Source: Palsa-504 sp963806335 (GTDB lineage: Bacteria; Actinomycetota; Actinomycetes; Streptosporangiales; Streptosporangiaceae). Taken from it: a stretch of 64,000 bases of DNA. The translations under genes and the position numbers were made by a program. The stretch spans positions 15,007 through 79,006 of the forward strand of contig CAWDXO010000003.1 of the NCBI GenBank assembly GCA_963806335.1. The letters run 5' to 3'. Below the pieces are notes generated by a model. The model ran no database searches. It had not been told where the DNA came from and saw only the letters and a list, made by a program, of their open reading frames with translations. How positions within the stretch are numbered: the stretch's first letter is position 1; each line of letters starts with the position of its first letter. Shown here piece by piece: positions 44,796-53,138 of the stretch.

Positions 44796-46058
44796 ATGAC
44801 CCCACCGGAGCGGCCAGCGGGCGTTCGGCCCATCGGAGCACCCGGCCACATGGGGGTCGACTACGAGGAGCGCGTCGACTTCGGCCGGCTGCGCGGGTAC
44901 CGCACCGCGCGGGCCAGGGCGGCGCTCGAGGCGAGCGAGTGCGGCGCCTTCCTGCTCTTCGACTTCTACAACATCCGCTACACCACGCAGACCTGGATCG
45001 GCGGCGCTCTCGGCGACAAGATGATCCGCTACGCCCTGCTGTTCCGGGACCGGGACCCGATCTTGTGGGATTTCGGCTCGGCGGTGCGGCATCACAAGCT
45101 GTACTCGAAGTGGCTGCCCGACGAGAACTGGCGGCCGGGGTTCCTCGGCTTCCGCGGCGCCGTCGCCCCCGAGGCGGGCCTCATGCGCGACGCGGTGACC
45201 GAGATCAAGTCGCTGCTCAACCAGGCCGGGGTCGCCGGCGCCCCGCTCGGCATCGACATCGTCGAGCCCCCGTTCCTGTTCGAACTGCAGCGGCAGGGCA
45301 TCGCGGTGCGCGACGCCCAGCAGGCCATGCTCGACGCCCGCGTCATCAAGTCCGCCGACGAGATCATGCTGCTGAACCAGGCGGCGGCGATGGTCGACGG
45401 GGTCTACCAGGACATCGTCGAGGTGCTCAAGCCAGGCGTGCGCGAGAACGAGATCGTCGCGCTCGCGAACAAGCGGCTGTACGAGCTCGGCAGCGACCAG
45501 GTGGAGGCGGTCAACTCGATCTCGGGCGAGCGCTGCAACCCGCATCCGCACAACTTCACCGACCGCATCATCCGGCCCGGCGACCAGGCCTTCTTCGACA
45601 TCATCCACTCCTTTAACGGCTACCGGACCTGCTACTACCGCACCTTCGGAGTCGGCAGCGCGACCGAGAGCCAGCACGACGCCTACACCCAGGCGCGGGA
45701 GTGGATGGACGCGGCGATCGCCGCCGTCAAGCCCGGCGTCTCGACCGACGTCGTCGCCCGCATCCTGCCGAGGGCGGAGGACTTCGGCTTCGACAGTGAA
45801 CTCGCCGCCTTCGGCCTGCAGTTCGCGCACGGGCTCGGGCTCGGCCTGCACGAGCGGCCGATCATCTCGCGGCTCAACTCGCCGGAGAACCCGGTCGAGC
45901 TCCAGGCGGGCATGGTCTTCGCGATGGAGACCTACTGCCCGGCCTCCGACGGCATCTCCGCCGCGCGCATCGAGGAGGAGGTCGTCGTCACCGACTACGG
46001 CACCGAGATCCTCACGAAGTTCCCGGCCCAGAAGCTGTTCGTCGCGAACAAATACTGA
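44796..46058 (+). CDS. M24-fold (creatinase/Xaa-Pro peptidase/DddP-like) protein with altered metal site
   Basis: A 420-residue pita-bread-fold protein resembling DddP-type and Xaa-Pro-peptidase-type M24 members. The N-terminal domain is about 1-175. In the catalytic part Asp268 (FFDIIH) fits the first metal ligand. The second, normally Asp eleven residues later, is Cys279 (TCYYRTF). The His of QFAHGLGLGLHERP and Glu of AMETYCPA and RIEEEV remain. Metal binding may be changed or lost (creatinase itself needs no metal). ATG 44796 has GAGGAGG. Follows the GntR gene by 43 bp. Confidence 0.8.
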   Translation: MTPPERPAGVRPIGAPGHMGVDYEERVDFGRLRGYRTARARAALEASECGAFLLFDFYNIRYTTQTWIGGALGDKMIRYALLFRDRDPILWDFGSAVRHHKLYSKWLPDENWRPGFLGFRGAVAPEAGLMRDAVTEIKSLLNQAGVAGAPLGIDIVEPPFLFELQRQGIAVRDAQQAMLDARVIKSADEIMLLNQAAAMVDGVYQDIVEVLKPGVRENEIVALANKRLYELGSDQVEAVNSISGERCNPHPHNFTDRIIRPGDQAFFDIIHSFNGYRTCYYRTFGVGSATESQHDAYTQAREWMDAAIAAVKPGVSTDVVARILPRAEDFGFDSELAAFGLQFAHGLGLGLHERPIISRLNSPENPVELQAGMVFAMETYCPASDGISAARIEEEVVVTDYGTEILTKFPAQKLFVANKY

Positions 46059-46063
46059 ATTAT

Positions 46064-46885
46064 TCAGAACGAGGCGTGGTTAGCCGCGCCCAGGACGTGG
46101 CACGCGATCGCGGCCGCGGCGACCACGTTGAGCGAGTCAACCCCGGCCGCCAGCGCGCCTGGATGCAGCGGGATGCGGACGGCCTGATCCGCCTCGTGCC
46201 GCCAGCGGGAGGACAGGCCGTCGCCCTCGGTGCCGAGCAGCATCGCGGTCCGCTCTGCTGGCACGGTCTCGCCGATCGGCGTGGCGGCCTGGTCCGGCGT
46301 CAGGGCCAGCAGCCGGAACCCCGTGGCGCGCAGGTCGGCGAGGCCGTCATACCAGCCGGTCATGCGGGCGTACGGGATGGCGAACACGGCCCCCATCGAG
46401 ACCTTCACCGCGCGCCGGTACAGCGGGTCAGCGCATCGCGGCGACAGGAACACGGCGTCCACGCCGAGCGCGGCGGCGCACCGGAAGATAGCCCCGACGT
46501 TGCCATGATCGACGAGGTCCTCCAGCACTATCACCCGGCGGGAGGTGGCGGCCAGCGCCGCGGCCTCCGGGAGCGGCTTGCGGTGTAGCGACGCTAGCGC
46601 ACCCCGGTGAATGCGGTAGCCGGTGAGTCGTTCGGCTGCCTCGTCGGGGACCACGTACACGGGGGCCGTGGTCGCGGGCAGCGCCGGAAGGTCACCCAGC
46701 CTGCGCTCGGCGAGCAGCACGGAGCGCACCGGGTAACCGGCCGCTACGGCCCGGCTGATCACCTTTGTCCCCTCCGCGATGAACAGCCCGGATTCGGCTT
46801 CCAGGTGAGTCCGCAGCTTTACGTCGGTCAGCTGGGTGTAATCCGCCAGCCTGGGATCATCCACATCGGTCACTCGCTCCTGCAT
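46064..46885 (-). CDS. SpoU/TrmH-family RNA 2'-O-methyltransferase
   Basis: A 273-residue SPOUT methyltransferase. The N-terminal substrate-binding part is followed by the knotted domain: VIVLEDLVDHGNVGAIFRCAAALGVD, LLGTEGDGLS and IPLHPGALAAGVDSLNVVAAAAIACH. These are motifs 1-3, with the catalytic Arg in FRCAA. It modifies rRNA or tRNA; the site is not predictable. It is convergent with the M24 gene, with only 5 bp between. Confidence 0.9.
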   Translation of the reverse strand: MQERVTDVDDPRLADYTQLTDVKLRTHLEAESGLFIAEGTKVISRAVAAGYPVRSVLLAERRLGDLPALPATTAPVYVVPDEAAERLTGYRIHRGALASLHRKPLPEAAALAATSRRVIVLEDLVDHGNVGAIFRCAAALGVDAVFLSPRCADPLYRRAVKVSMGAVFAIPYARMTGWYDGLADLRATGFRLLALTPDQAATPIGETVPAERTAMLLGTEGDGLSSRWRHEADQAVRIPLHPGALAAGVDSLNVVAAAAIACHVLGAANHASF

Positions 46886-47478
46886 CTACCAAGTGTCGCG
46901 GGTCGGCGCCGCGCGTCTCGCCAGGGCGGCCAACCGTGCTCGATCATGCTGCCGCCGATCACTAGCGCCGCGGCTCCCGCACCGGACATGCTGGCGCCAT
47001 GACCACGGGTGACCGGGTCCTGGAAGCGTGGCCAGTGGACCTGCGGGGCTGGTGAGCGAGCGCGGCCCGGCTCAGCTGGCTCCCGGCGCGGGTATCAGGG
47101 GCGGCCTGGGTGCTCGGTGAGCTACGGAGACGTTACCTGGCTCCCGAGAACACGCGACGCCAGAATCTCCGGTTTCCCAAGAGCACCACCCGCTGCCCGA
47201 AGGTCAGCCTCGGGGCCGTCTTGTGTATGCACAAGTTCATGTCGCCCGGGAGCAAGCAAGTGCCGCTGTGTTCACCCCAGCAGTGCTTGCAGTGGCGGAC
47301 AGCGGGCATGTGCGCTTCCCGATAACTCGGAGGCTTCAATATTAACGGCTGGTCCTTCTCCGGTCGCCACCTCACGCCGGCGCGACTGCGGTCGTCTTCG
47401 CGATAAGCGTCCCCGCAGCGGCCTGCCGGACGGGGCCGATCGCGCGCTTCGCGATCTGTATCTACCTAATGAGGAGCC
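46886..47478. other. Gene-poor stretch
   Basis: 593 bp without a convincing gene. Both strands have only short frames with no family features, and the second half is less GC-rich than the surroundings. A short frame at about 46999 (17-18 codons) looks like noise. It could be upstream control DNA for the small genes that follow, or remnant sequence. Confidence 0.5.
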
Positions 47479-47526
47479 ATGGGGTTGTATCAGATCGGCC
47501 TGCCGTTCCTCTATCCAGGTGAGTAA
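47479..47526 (+). CDS. Possible 15-residue leader peptide
   Basis: ATG at 47479 is preceded at 2 bp by GAGGAG and encodes 15 residues, MGLYQIGLPFLYPGE, before TAA. It lies 47 bp upstream of the next gene. The good ribosome site argues for translation; the peptide is otherwise unremarkable. Could be a leader controlling the downstream gene. Confidence 0.3.
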   Translation: MGLYQIGLPFLYPGE

Positions 47527-47585
47527 CAAGGGAACCGCCGGAGGTTCAGCATCCGGCAGAAGAGCAAAGAACGATGGGGGAAGCA

Positions 47586-47966
47586 GTGGCTGCGAACAAG
47601 TTTGTGCTCAAGCATCACCAGGTCGAGGTGGACTACACCCTCGGCGCCACCCCAGGGCTCCCGGCTCTGGTCTACCGGGACGGCAGCTCCGCCCCGAAGA
47701 GTTTCACCGCGGCTGAGATCACGACGGACCAGACCGGACTCGGGACACTCGTTTCTGTCTCATTGGTGACGTCGATTGACACGGGCGGCGAGAGGTTCGG
47801 GTTTTTCCTCCCGCAGCCCGACGTCCCGCGGGGGCAGTCCGACGAATTCCGCACGGTCGGCGTGTACGAAAGGTTCAGCGGTCCTGACTCCATCCCGCAC
47901 CGTGACCCATCGTGGCGCTGCATCGAGCTACAAGGCACGGCGCAGACCGTGATCGTGGAGCTATAG
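47586..47966 (+). CDS. Small hypothetical protein
   Basis: A 126-residue protein with no recognised family: mostly beta strands (VEVDYTLGATPGLPALVYRD, TSIDTGGERFGFFLP, AQTVIVEL), acidic, no signal or membrane segment. GTG 47586 has GGGGGA 5 bp upstream; ATG 47574, in frame, is the alternative. A single clear codon-biased frame with no overlap supports a real gene. It ends about 100 bp before a strong hairpin. Function unknown. Confidence 0.6.
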   Translation: MAANKFVLKHHQVEVDYTLGATPGLPALVYRDGSSAPKSFTAAEITTDQTGLGTLVSVSLVTSIDTGGERFGFFLPQPDVPRGQSDEFRTVGVYERFSGPDSIPHRDPSWRCIELQGTAQTVIVEL

Positions 47967-48266
47967 CGGCAAGGAACGACTGCTTAGCAGTTCGTTTCGG
48001 CAGGGGCCAGCCTGCGCCTGCGCAGGCGGGAGGTCGCTCACGATGCCTACTGATACGTGCCGGGACACTACGAAAACGGCCCGCCGGCCGTGTTACCGCA
48101 CCGAGCGGGCCGTTTTCGCAGGTGGTGGTAGGTGTTACTACGGCCAATGACGTAGCTCTGCTGCGGCTCCACTGATATGGGGCCTGGCGGCGGCCAAGGC
48201 CCGCCAGCCGACCTCGGCCACCCTCATCCCTCGACATCTGCCACATTTTGTGGCACACTTTGTGCC
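47967..48266. other. Intergenic region with terminator and operator
   Basis: 300 bp. It contains a 16-bp dyad cctgcgc-ct-gcgcagg (48011-48026), the terminator at 48071-48118 and the overlapping operator dyads at 48239-48267. No gene seen. Confidence 0.6.
48071..48118. terminator. Terminator hairpin
   Basis: A perfect 14-bp stem (cgaaaacggcccgc at 48071-48084 with its complement at 48105-48118) and a 20-base loop. The right arm ends in cgttttcg, giving a short U-run on the plus strand. Confidence 0.8.
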
Positions 48267-48267
48267 A
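48239..48267. promoter_or_regulatory. Two overlapping operator dyads at the start of a small DNA-binding gene
   Basis: TGCCACA-ttt-TGTGGCA (48239-48255) and TGGCACA-ctt-TGTGCCA (48251-48267) are perfect 7-bp dyads sharing bases. Equivalently, CACATTTTGTG and CACACTTTGTG repeat with a 12-bp period. The second dyad reaches the A of the start codon, so a bound protein would block initiation. Confidence 0.7.
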
Positions 48268-48458
48268 TGACGACCACGATCGAAGACCTGATGAAGGCCG
48301 CAGTGGAGGCCCGGCGTGTCGCCCAAAGCGCGATCGGGGTAGCCGTGCGGGAGGCCCGCGCCGCAGAGTGGTCCTGGGACCGGATCTCTGCCGCCCTTGG
48401 CGGATCACCTAACGGTGAGACGCTTCGCCGTAACTTCGGCGAAGTTGAGAACCGGTGA
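48267..48458 (+). CDS. Small helix-turn-helix-like protein
   Basis: A 63-residue, mainly helical protein. Residues 36-58 (WDRISAALGGSPNGETLRRN) have a helix-turn-helix-like pattern, and the first half is an Ala/Arg-rich helix that could dimerise. ATG 48267 lies on an operator-like dyad, which suggests it represses its own gene. GTGA overlap couples it to the methyltransferase remnant. The binding prediction is inference. Confidence 0.6.
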   Translation: MTTTIEDLMKAAVEARRVAQSAIGVAVREARAAEWSWDRISAALGGSPNGETLRRNFGEVENR

Positions 48459-48663
48459 ACGAGCCGCATCGGCACCGGCAGGTAGCGGAATCATTCGGCT
48501 CGGACGCCGAGCGCTACGACCGGGCCCGCCCCAGCTATCCCGGCGCTCTGGTGGAGCGCATCGTCGCCGCCAGCCCTGGCCCCGACGTCCTCGATGTCGG
48601 CTGCGGTACCGGCATCGCAGCCCGGCAGTTCCAGGCGGCCGGATGCCGGGTACTCGGGGCCTC
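48455..48663 (+). pseudogene. SAM-dependent methyltransferase, N-terminal remnant
   Basis: About 70 residues: HRQVAESFGSDAERYDRARP, SYPGALVERIV and the SAM motif VLDVGCGTGIAARQFQAAGCRVLG. After motif I the homology stops abruptly at about 48663 and the frame continues to 48838 through sequence antisense to a reductase remnant. It was a class I methyltransferase of about 250 residues; most is missing. GTG 48455 overlaps the upstream gene. Confidence 0.8.
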
Positions 48664-48679
48664 GATCACGCGGAACCGC

Positions 48680-48978
48680 TCATCCGGCGGCCGGACGGTA
48701 GATATGGAGCACTGCACCATCGGCATATGCCCGGGCCTCAATGAGGTCGAGCACGAAGGGCGCGGTGAGCCCCGCGAACAGCGGGAGCCCGTCTCCCAGC
48801 GCCACTGGCTGAACCACGAGCCGGTATTCGTCGACTAGGCGGAGCCTGCTAAGCGACTGTGCGAAGGCGGCACCTCCCCACGCGATCAGGTCCTTCCCCG
48901 GCTCACGTTTAAGGGCACTGACCTCGACGGCCAGGTCGCCGCCCGCGATCGTTGACTGCGCCCAGTCCGCCTTGGTGA
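48680..48978 (-). pseudogene. RibD/dihydrofolate-reductase-like protein, C-terminal remnant
   Basis: About 98 residues on the minus strand match the C-terminal half of DHFR-like RibD-C proteins: LAVEVSALKREPGKDLIAWGG, AAFAQSLSRLRLVDEYRL, VVQPVALGDGLPLFAGL. The frame runs further upstream, but the sequence there is antisense to the sigma-factor remnant, so the N-terminal half (about 90 residues) is gone. Confidence 0.75.
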
Positions 48979-49343
48979 GGGTGCGCCGCCTGCTCCAGCG
49001 CTTCATCACCGCGCATGAACAAGCCGACCCGGAGGCGCTGATCGCCATCCTGCGCGACGACATACGGCTGGCCATCTCCCCCCGGGCCGGGGAATGGAAC
49101 GGGGGGCACGAGGTGGGCGACGCACTCCGGGATGGCATGAACGCCCTCGGCCAGTGGCGGCTGCTGCCGATCATGGCCAACGGACAGCCAGGTGCAGCCG
49201 GGTACCTCCGCCGTCCCGGCCAGACCGCATTCTCCCCGTTCGTGCTCTCCGTACTCCGCCTCGAACACGGCCGCCTGACCGACATCGCCGCCTTCGAGCA
49301 GCCCTCGATGTTCCCCGCGTTCGGCCTGCCCGCCAGTCTGTGA
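48969..49343 (+). pseudogene. ECF sigma factor (SigG/SigX5-like), C-terminal remnant
   Basis: About 124 residues of the SnoaL-like tail found in long ECF sigma factors: LLQRFITAHEQADPEALIAILRDDI, QWRLLPIMANGQPGAAGYLRRP and FEQPSMFPAFGLPASL. The sigma-2 and sigma-4 domains are absent; the left edge meets the reductase remnant at about 48970. GTGA at the stop leads into another short frame. Confidence 0.75.
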
Positions 49344-49484
49344 CCACCGGCAGCGTCCGGTCAGCCGTCGCCCGCAGGTATCCGGGCCTGGCCGCGGCCC
49401 AGCACGCGGTGAACGTCAACCTGGTCATCGACTACATCGGCGCCTCGATCTGTTTGCCTGGTGACAGCGGGCGGAACCGCTGCC
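49340..49484 (+). pseudogene. Unidentified gene start, truncated
   Basis: GTG 49340 overlaps the sigma remnant stop in the usual GTGA form and opens a frame reading TTGSVRSAVARRYPGLAAAQ... IDYIGA. It loses coherence before running into the convergent membrane-protein gene. Probably the first 30-40 residues of a lost gene; no family recognised. Confidence 0.3.
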
Positions 49485-51032
49485 CTATCGCGCGCGAACG
49501 GTAATTCTGTCTGTCACTCGAGGGTGGCGGCGCATCACGGACCGCCCGTTTGCCTCCTCGGTTCGCGGCAGGGCGGCCGGCTGTCTGCTCTGCGCCGTCT
49601 GCTGCGTCACGGCGGCCGGCCGGACGTGAACGCCCCTGAAGGGAGATTGGCGGATGACGGCGAAGGACCAGGCGCCCAGCCCGAACATCGCCACGGCGAC
49701 GGCGGCGGAGGTCACCGCCGCCAGCGATGCCCGCCGCGGCAAGCGAGTCACCAGCCAGCTGCCGAGCAGCGAGATGGCGCCGACGGCGGGGACGTAGAAC
49801 CGGGCGAACTGCAAGGTCGAGCCGAAGGGATTGGCCGTCCAGGTGTAGGCGGCATACAGCCCCCACCCGCTGAACCATGACGCGGTCAGGGCCAGCCCCA
49901 CGGCCAGGTCACGGCGGGCGCGGGCGGCCCGCTCATCCCCGGCCCGGCGCAGCCTGACCCACCGGCCGGCGATCCACGCCAGCGCCGTCAGCCCGAGCAC
50001 CAGCATGGGCATGGCCTGGATCAGGTGAGCCGGCATGTACCGCAGGTTGGGCAGCACCGCGCCGAGGCTGAAGGTGATCTCTCCCGGCCGGTACCCGGAC
50101 GTGAGCGGCCCGCCGTACACCAGGTCGTCGAACAGGCCCACGGCGGCGATGGACACCGCGACCGAGCCCAGCCACCATCCCAGCGCGGCGGCGGGCACCG
50201 CGCGCAGCTTCGCCGCCGCGACCACCGCCACGACGGCGCAGCCGAGCACGACGATGTCGGTGTAGCGGACGAAGACGGCGGCCTCCAGCGCCGCGAACCC
50301 GGCCAGCCCGATCCAGGTGCGCCGCCTGGTAGCGGCCTCGGCAGCCAGCACCGCCCACAGCAGGGCGCCGGTGCCCGCGGCGATCAGCGAGGCATCGGTG
50401 AACGTCGGCATGTAATCGCGCCAGGCAAACAGCAGCGCCGCACCCGAGGAGCAGAACAGCACCACGGCAGCCGGGCCGCCGTAGCGGCCCAGCCAGCGCC
50501 GGGCCCCGAAGAACAGGCCCAGGCAGCCCAGCGCCCCGTAGAACAGCGGCGCCAGCCGGATCACCCCGGCCGCCTGGAACGGCGCGGCCAGGAACGGGTA
50601 ACCGGGATCCTTCTCGCTGATCCACCGTCCGTCGGGGAGCTGCACCCACTGCGGGATGACACCTGGGCCGCCCGCAACCGGTCCGCCCGCCACCGGGCCG
50701 TTCCCGCCCAGGGCGCCAGCGCCCTGTTCGGTCCCGCCGGGGCCGCCCGCAACCGGTCCGCCGCCGGGGCCGGGGCTGGGGCCGGGCAACTGGGCGGCCA
50801 GGCGGTCAGCCTGGGCGGTAGACAGGGTCAGGAGATGTCCTTGGGTTATCGCGACGATCGAGGCGCGATATGCATAATCGTCCGGCTCCACCAGCTGGGA
50901 CGCGACGCTCAGCACCAGCGCGCACAGCACCGCGAACGCGGCCAGGGCGATGAAAGCCTCCGCACGGTCCCGGCTCACTTGAGCCCAAGCCGAAGGCCTC
51001 GCCTCAGGGTCGGCCTGGGCCAAAACATCCAC
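49485..51032 (-). CDS. Polytopic membrane protein, GT-C-like
   Basis: A 515-residue membrane protein with about ten hydrophobic segments. After the first (AFIALAAFAVLCALVLSVAS) come EPDDYAY, an acidic pair in the position GT-C glycosyltransferases use for catalysis, and a Gly/Pro-rich loop (PGPSPGPGGGPVAGGPGG and similar) of about 45 residues. A possible lipid-linked sugar transferase, not proven. The start is uncertain: GTG 51032 is taken because GATAAT ends 6 bp upstream, suggesting a leaderless transcript. Confidence 0.65.
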   Translation of the reverse strand: MDVLAQADPEARPSAWAQVSRDRAEAFIALAAFAVLCALVLSVASQLVEPDDYAYRASIVAITQGHLLTLSTAQADRLAAQLPGPSPGPGGGPVAGGPGGTEQGAGALGGNGPVAGGPVAGGPGVIPQWVQLPDGRWISEKDPGYPFLAAPFQAAGVIRLAPLFYGALGCLGLFFGARRWLGRYGGPAAVVLFCSSGAALLFAWRDYMPTFTDASLIAAGTGALLWAVLAAEAATRRRTWIGLAGFAALEAAVFVRYTDIVVLGCAVVAVVAAAKLRAVPAAALGWWLGSVAVSIAAVGLFDDLVYGGPLTSGYRPGEITFSLGAVLPNLRYMPAHLIQAMPMLVLGLTALAWIAGRWVRLRRAGDERAARARRDLAVGLALTASWFSGWGLYAAYTWTANPFGSTLQFARFYVPAVGAISLLGSWLVTRLPRRASLAAVTSAAVAVAMFGLGAWSFAVIRQSPFRGVHVRPAAVTQQTAQSRQPAALPRTEEANGRSVMRRHPRVTDRITVRAR

Positions 51033-51283
51033 AGCCTCATTATCAGCGGCGAGCCTCCGGGCGCCGCGCAGATTACGTGTGAGTTCAGCGTTAACAGCCA
51101 GGCACCGGCAACGGCCAGCCTGCACACTGATGCCTGCCGGCGTGCCAGCCCTAGAGCTGGCACGCCCCGCGCGCAGGACCCTACGGGTCGCAGACGCCCG
51201 GATCCGCCGATGTGAGTGCTGTATGTCACAGCGCAACGGGTGGTCTGGTCTTAAGAGGCATTGACCAGAAGAAAGGGAACGTG

Positions 51284-51475
51284 ATGAGCGCTGCCCTCGC
51301 GCCGCTGAAGGACGCGAAGACGATCCTCCTTACCACCTACAAACGCGACGGGACGGCGGTGGGCACGCCGGTGAGTATCGCCTTCGATGGCGACCAGGCC
51401 TTCTTCCGCTCCTATGACAAGGCATGGAAGACCAAGCGCCTACCGCATAACCCTCGCGTGCAAGCTGCTCCGTCG
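51284..51475 (+). pseudogene. PPOX-class F420-dependent enzyme, N-terminal remnant
   Basis: About 64 residues: LAPLKDAKTILLTTYKRDGTAVGTPVSI, DQAFFRSYDKAWKTKRLPHNPRVQ, characteristic of the flavin/F420 split-barrel PPOX proteins (usually about 130-140). Homology ends at APST, and the frame stops at 51553 after reading antisense to the SDR gene. ATG 51284 follows AAAGGGA. More than half the protein is missing. Confidence 0.8.
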
Positions 51476-51480
51476 ACCAT

Positions 51481-52239
51481 TTACCGCTCCTGTTCGGTGG
51501 GGCGGATCAGCATCTCATTGACCGCGACATGCCGCGGCCGCGTAACGATGTAGGTGACCGCGTCGGCGATGTCCCCGGCCTCCATCCGCTGCCCGAACTG
51601 GCTCCGTATGCTTTCGAGCACCTCGGGCCGGTTGTGGCTGGCCAGCTCCGTCGCGGTCGCGCCCGGCTCGACCAGCGAGACGCGTACGTACTGCCTGGCC
51701 ACCTCCTGGCGCAGGGACTCGCTGAACGCGCCGACGCCGTGCTTGGTCAGCGAGTAGACACCGTTGCCGTTACGGGCCGCCCGGCCCGCCACCGAGCTGA
51801 TGTTCACCATGTCGGCGACCTGGCGCGGCCCGTCTCCGGCGGCGCGCAGCAGATGGGGCAATGCCGCATGCGCGCAGTACAGCAGGCCGAGCACGTTGAG
51901 CTCCACCATCTGCTGCCACTCCGGCAGGGGCGCGCCTACCACTGGGCCGAGCAGCATCACGCCGGCGTTGTTGATGAGCGTGTCAAGACGGCCCAGCGCG
52001 GCGACCGTGCCCTCTACGGCGCCGGCCGCCTGCTGCTCGTCGGTGATGTCGCACTCCAGCACCAGCGCGGTACCGCCCTGATCCCTGATACCGGCGGCGA
52101 GCGCCTCCAGCCGGTCCCCGCGCCGGGCCGCCAGCGCCACGGCCGCGCCCCGGGCAGCGAGCGCGGCCGCGGTTGCCGCGCCGATGCCGCTCGAAGCCCC
52201 GGTCACCAGCGCGACAGTGCCATCCAGTACAGGCTTCAC
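51481..52239 (-). CDS. Short-chain dehydrogenase/reductase
   Basis: A 252-residue SDR. TGASSGIG is the cofactor motif, LAARRGDR favours NADPH, NNAGVM follows, and the catalytic set is Ser in NISSVAG and YSLTK. It ends with MLIRPTEQER, typical of YdfG/serine-dehydrogenase-like SDRs. GTG 52239; AAGGAG lies 11 bp upstream, a long spacing. The 3' end stops at a junction with the PPOX remnant. Confidence 0.85.
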   Translation of the reverse strand: MKPVLDGTVALVTGASSGIGAATAAALAARGAAVALAARRGDRLEALAAGIRDQGGTALVLECDITDEQQAAGAVEGTVAALGRLDTLINNAGVMLLGPVVGAPLPEWQQMVELNVLGLLYCAHAALPHLLRAAGDGPRQVADMVNISSVAGRAARNGNGVYSLTKHGVGAFSESLRQEVARQYVRVSLVEPGATATELASHNRPEVLESIRSQFGQRMEAGDIADAVTYIVTRPRHVAVNEMLIRPTEQER

Positions 52240-52304
52240 CTGAAAATCATCTCCTTTGCTCGTCAAGCCCCGGGCCCATCCAACACCGACGGGCACGATG
52301 GCGA

Positions 52305-53015
52305 TCAGGCGGGGCCGACGCTGGCGAGGATCGCCCGGCCGAGCTCCTGGGGCCGGGTGAACTGCGGCCAGTGACCGGTGGGCAGGTCGATGTAATCCAC
52401 GTCGCGGATCTTTGCGAGCTCCCGCACATACGGATGGCCCTGCTCCATCCACTCCCGGAGCTTGGCACTGGGGAACTCGCACGCGATGACGGTGACCGGC
52501 ACGTCGTAGCGGCGCTCGTCGGAGAGTTGCTGCGAGTCGCTCGCGACGTGCGCGGGCGTTGGAATCGCGCGCTTGCGGAACGCTACGCGCAGCTCGTCAT
52601 CGAGGTCGACGAGGTCCTCATCGTCGAACAGCTGCCAATCTGGCAACGGGACCTCGCCGTTCTCGGCCGGGAGCTCGTCGTTGATGACCCCGCCCGCGCT
52701 GAGAGGACCGCTGTCGACGTAGACGACGCGGGCGACGCGGGCGGGCCGCGCGTCGACCGCGGCGTGGGCGATTGCGCCGCCGCCGGAGTGCCCGACGAGC
52801 ACGACCTTGCCGTCAGCCGGGCCAACGGAGTCGATCACGTCGACGACCGCGGCGACGTGATCGCGCAGGGTGATCCCGGAGCGGTCGGCGTCTTTCGCTT
52901 CCATGCCGGGCAGCGTGAGCGCATGGGTGCGGTGTCCTGCCTGCTCAAGGGCAGGAACCACGTCGTCCCACGATGAGCCGTCGAGCCAGAAACCAGGAAT
53001 CAGGATGATGTTCAT
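52305..53015 (-). CDS. Alpha/beta hydrolase
   Basis: A 236-residue hydrolase of the salicylate-binding/EstB-like group: ILIPGFWLDGSSWDDV (oxyanion hole), nucleophile Ser in VGHSGGGAI, and His in DLPTGHWPQ. ATG 53015. The gene upstream on the same strand is an oxygenase, 123 bp away. Substrate unknown. Confidence 0.85.
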   Translation of the reverse strand: MNIILIPGFWLDGSSWDDVVPALEQAGHRTHALTLPGMEAKDADRSGITLRDHVAAVVDVIDSVGPADGKVVLVGHSGGGAIAHAAVDARPARVARVVYVDSGPLSAGGVINDELPAENGEVPLPDWQLFDDEDLVDLDDELRVAFRKRAIPTPAHVASDSQQLSDERRYDVPVTVIACEFPSAKLREWMEQGHPYVRELAKIRDVDYIDLPTGHWPQFTRPQELGRAILASVGPA

Positions 53016-53138
53016 GGCCCGAGGCTAATCCCGGCCACCGACATTCACGTTTCCTGAGGCGATGTTCCGGCCAAATGCCAGCAGCGTGTCCATCGGGGAG
53101 GATCCGGTTCGGCACCGAGTTCCTCATCACGGACGCGT

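Noticed and set aside
44796..46058. MftE peptidase
   Set aside because: MftE belongs to the creatininase family; this protein has the unrelated M24 creatinase/aminopeptidase fold.
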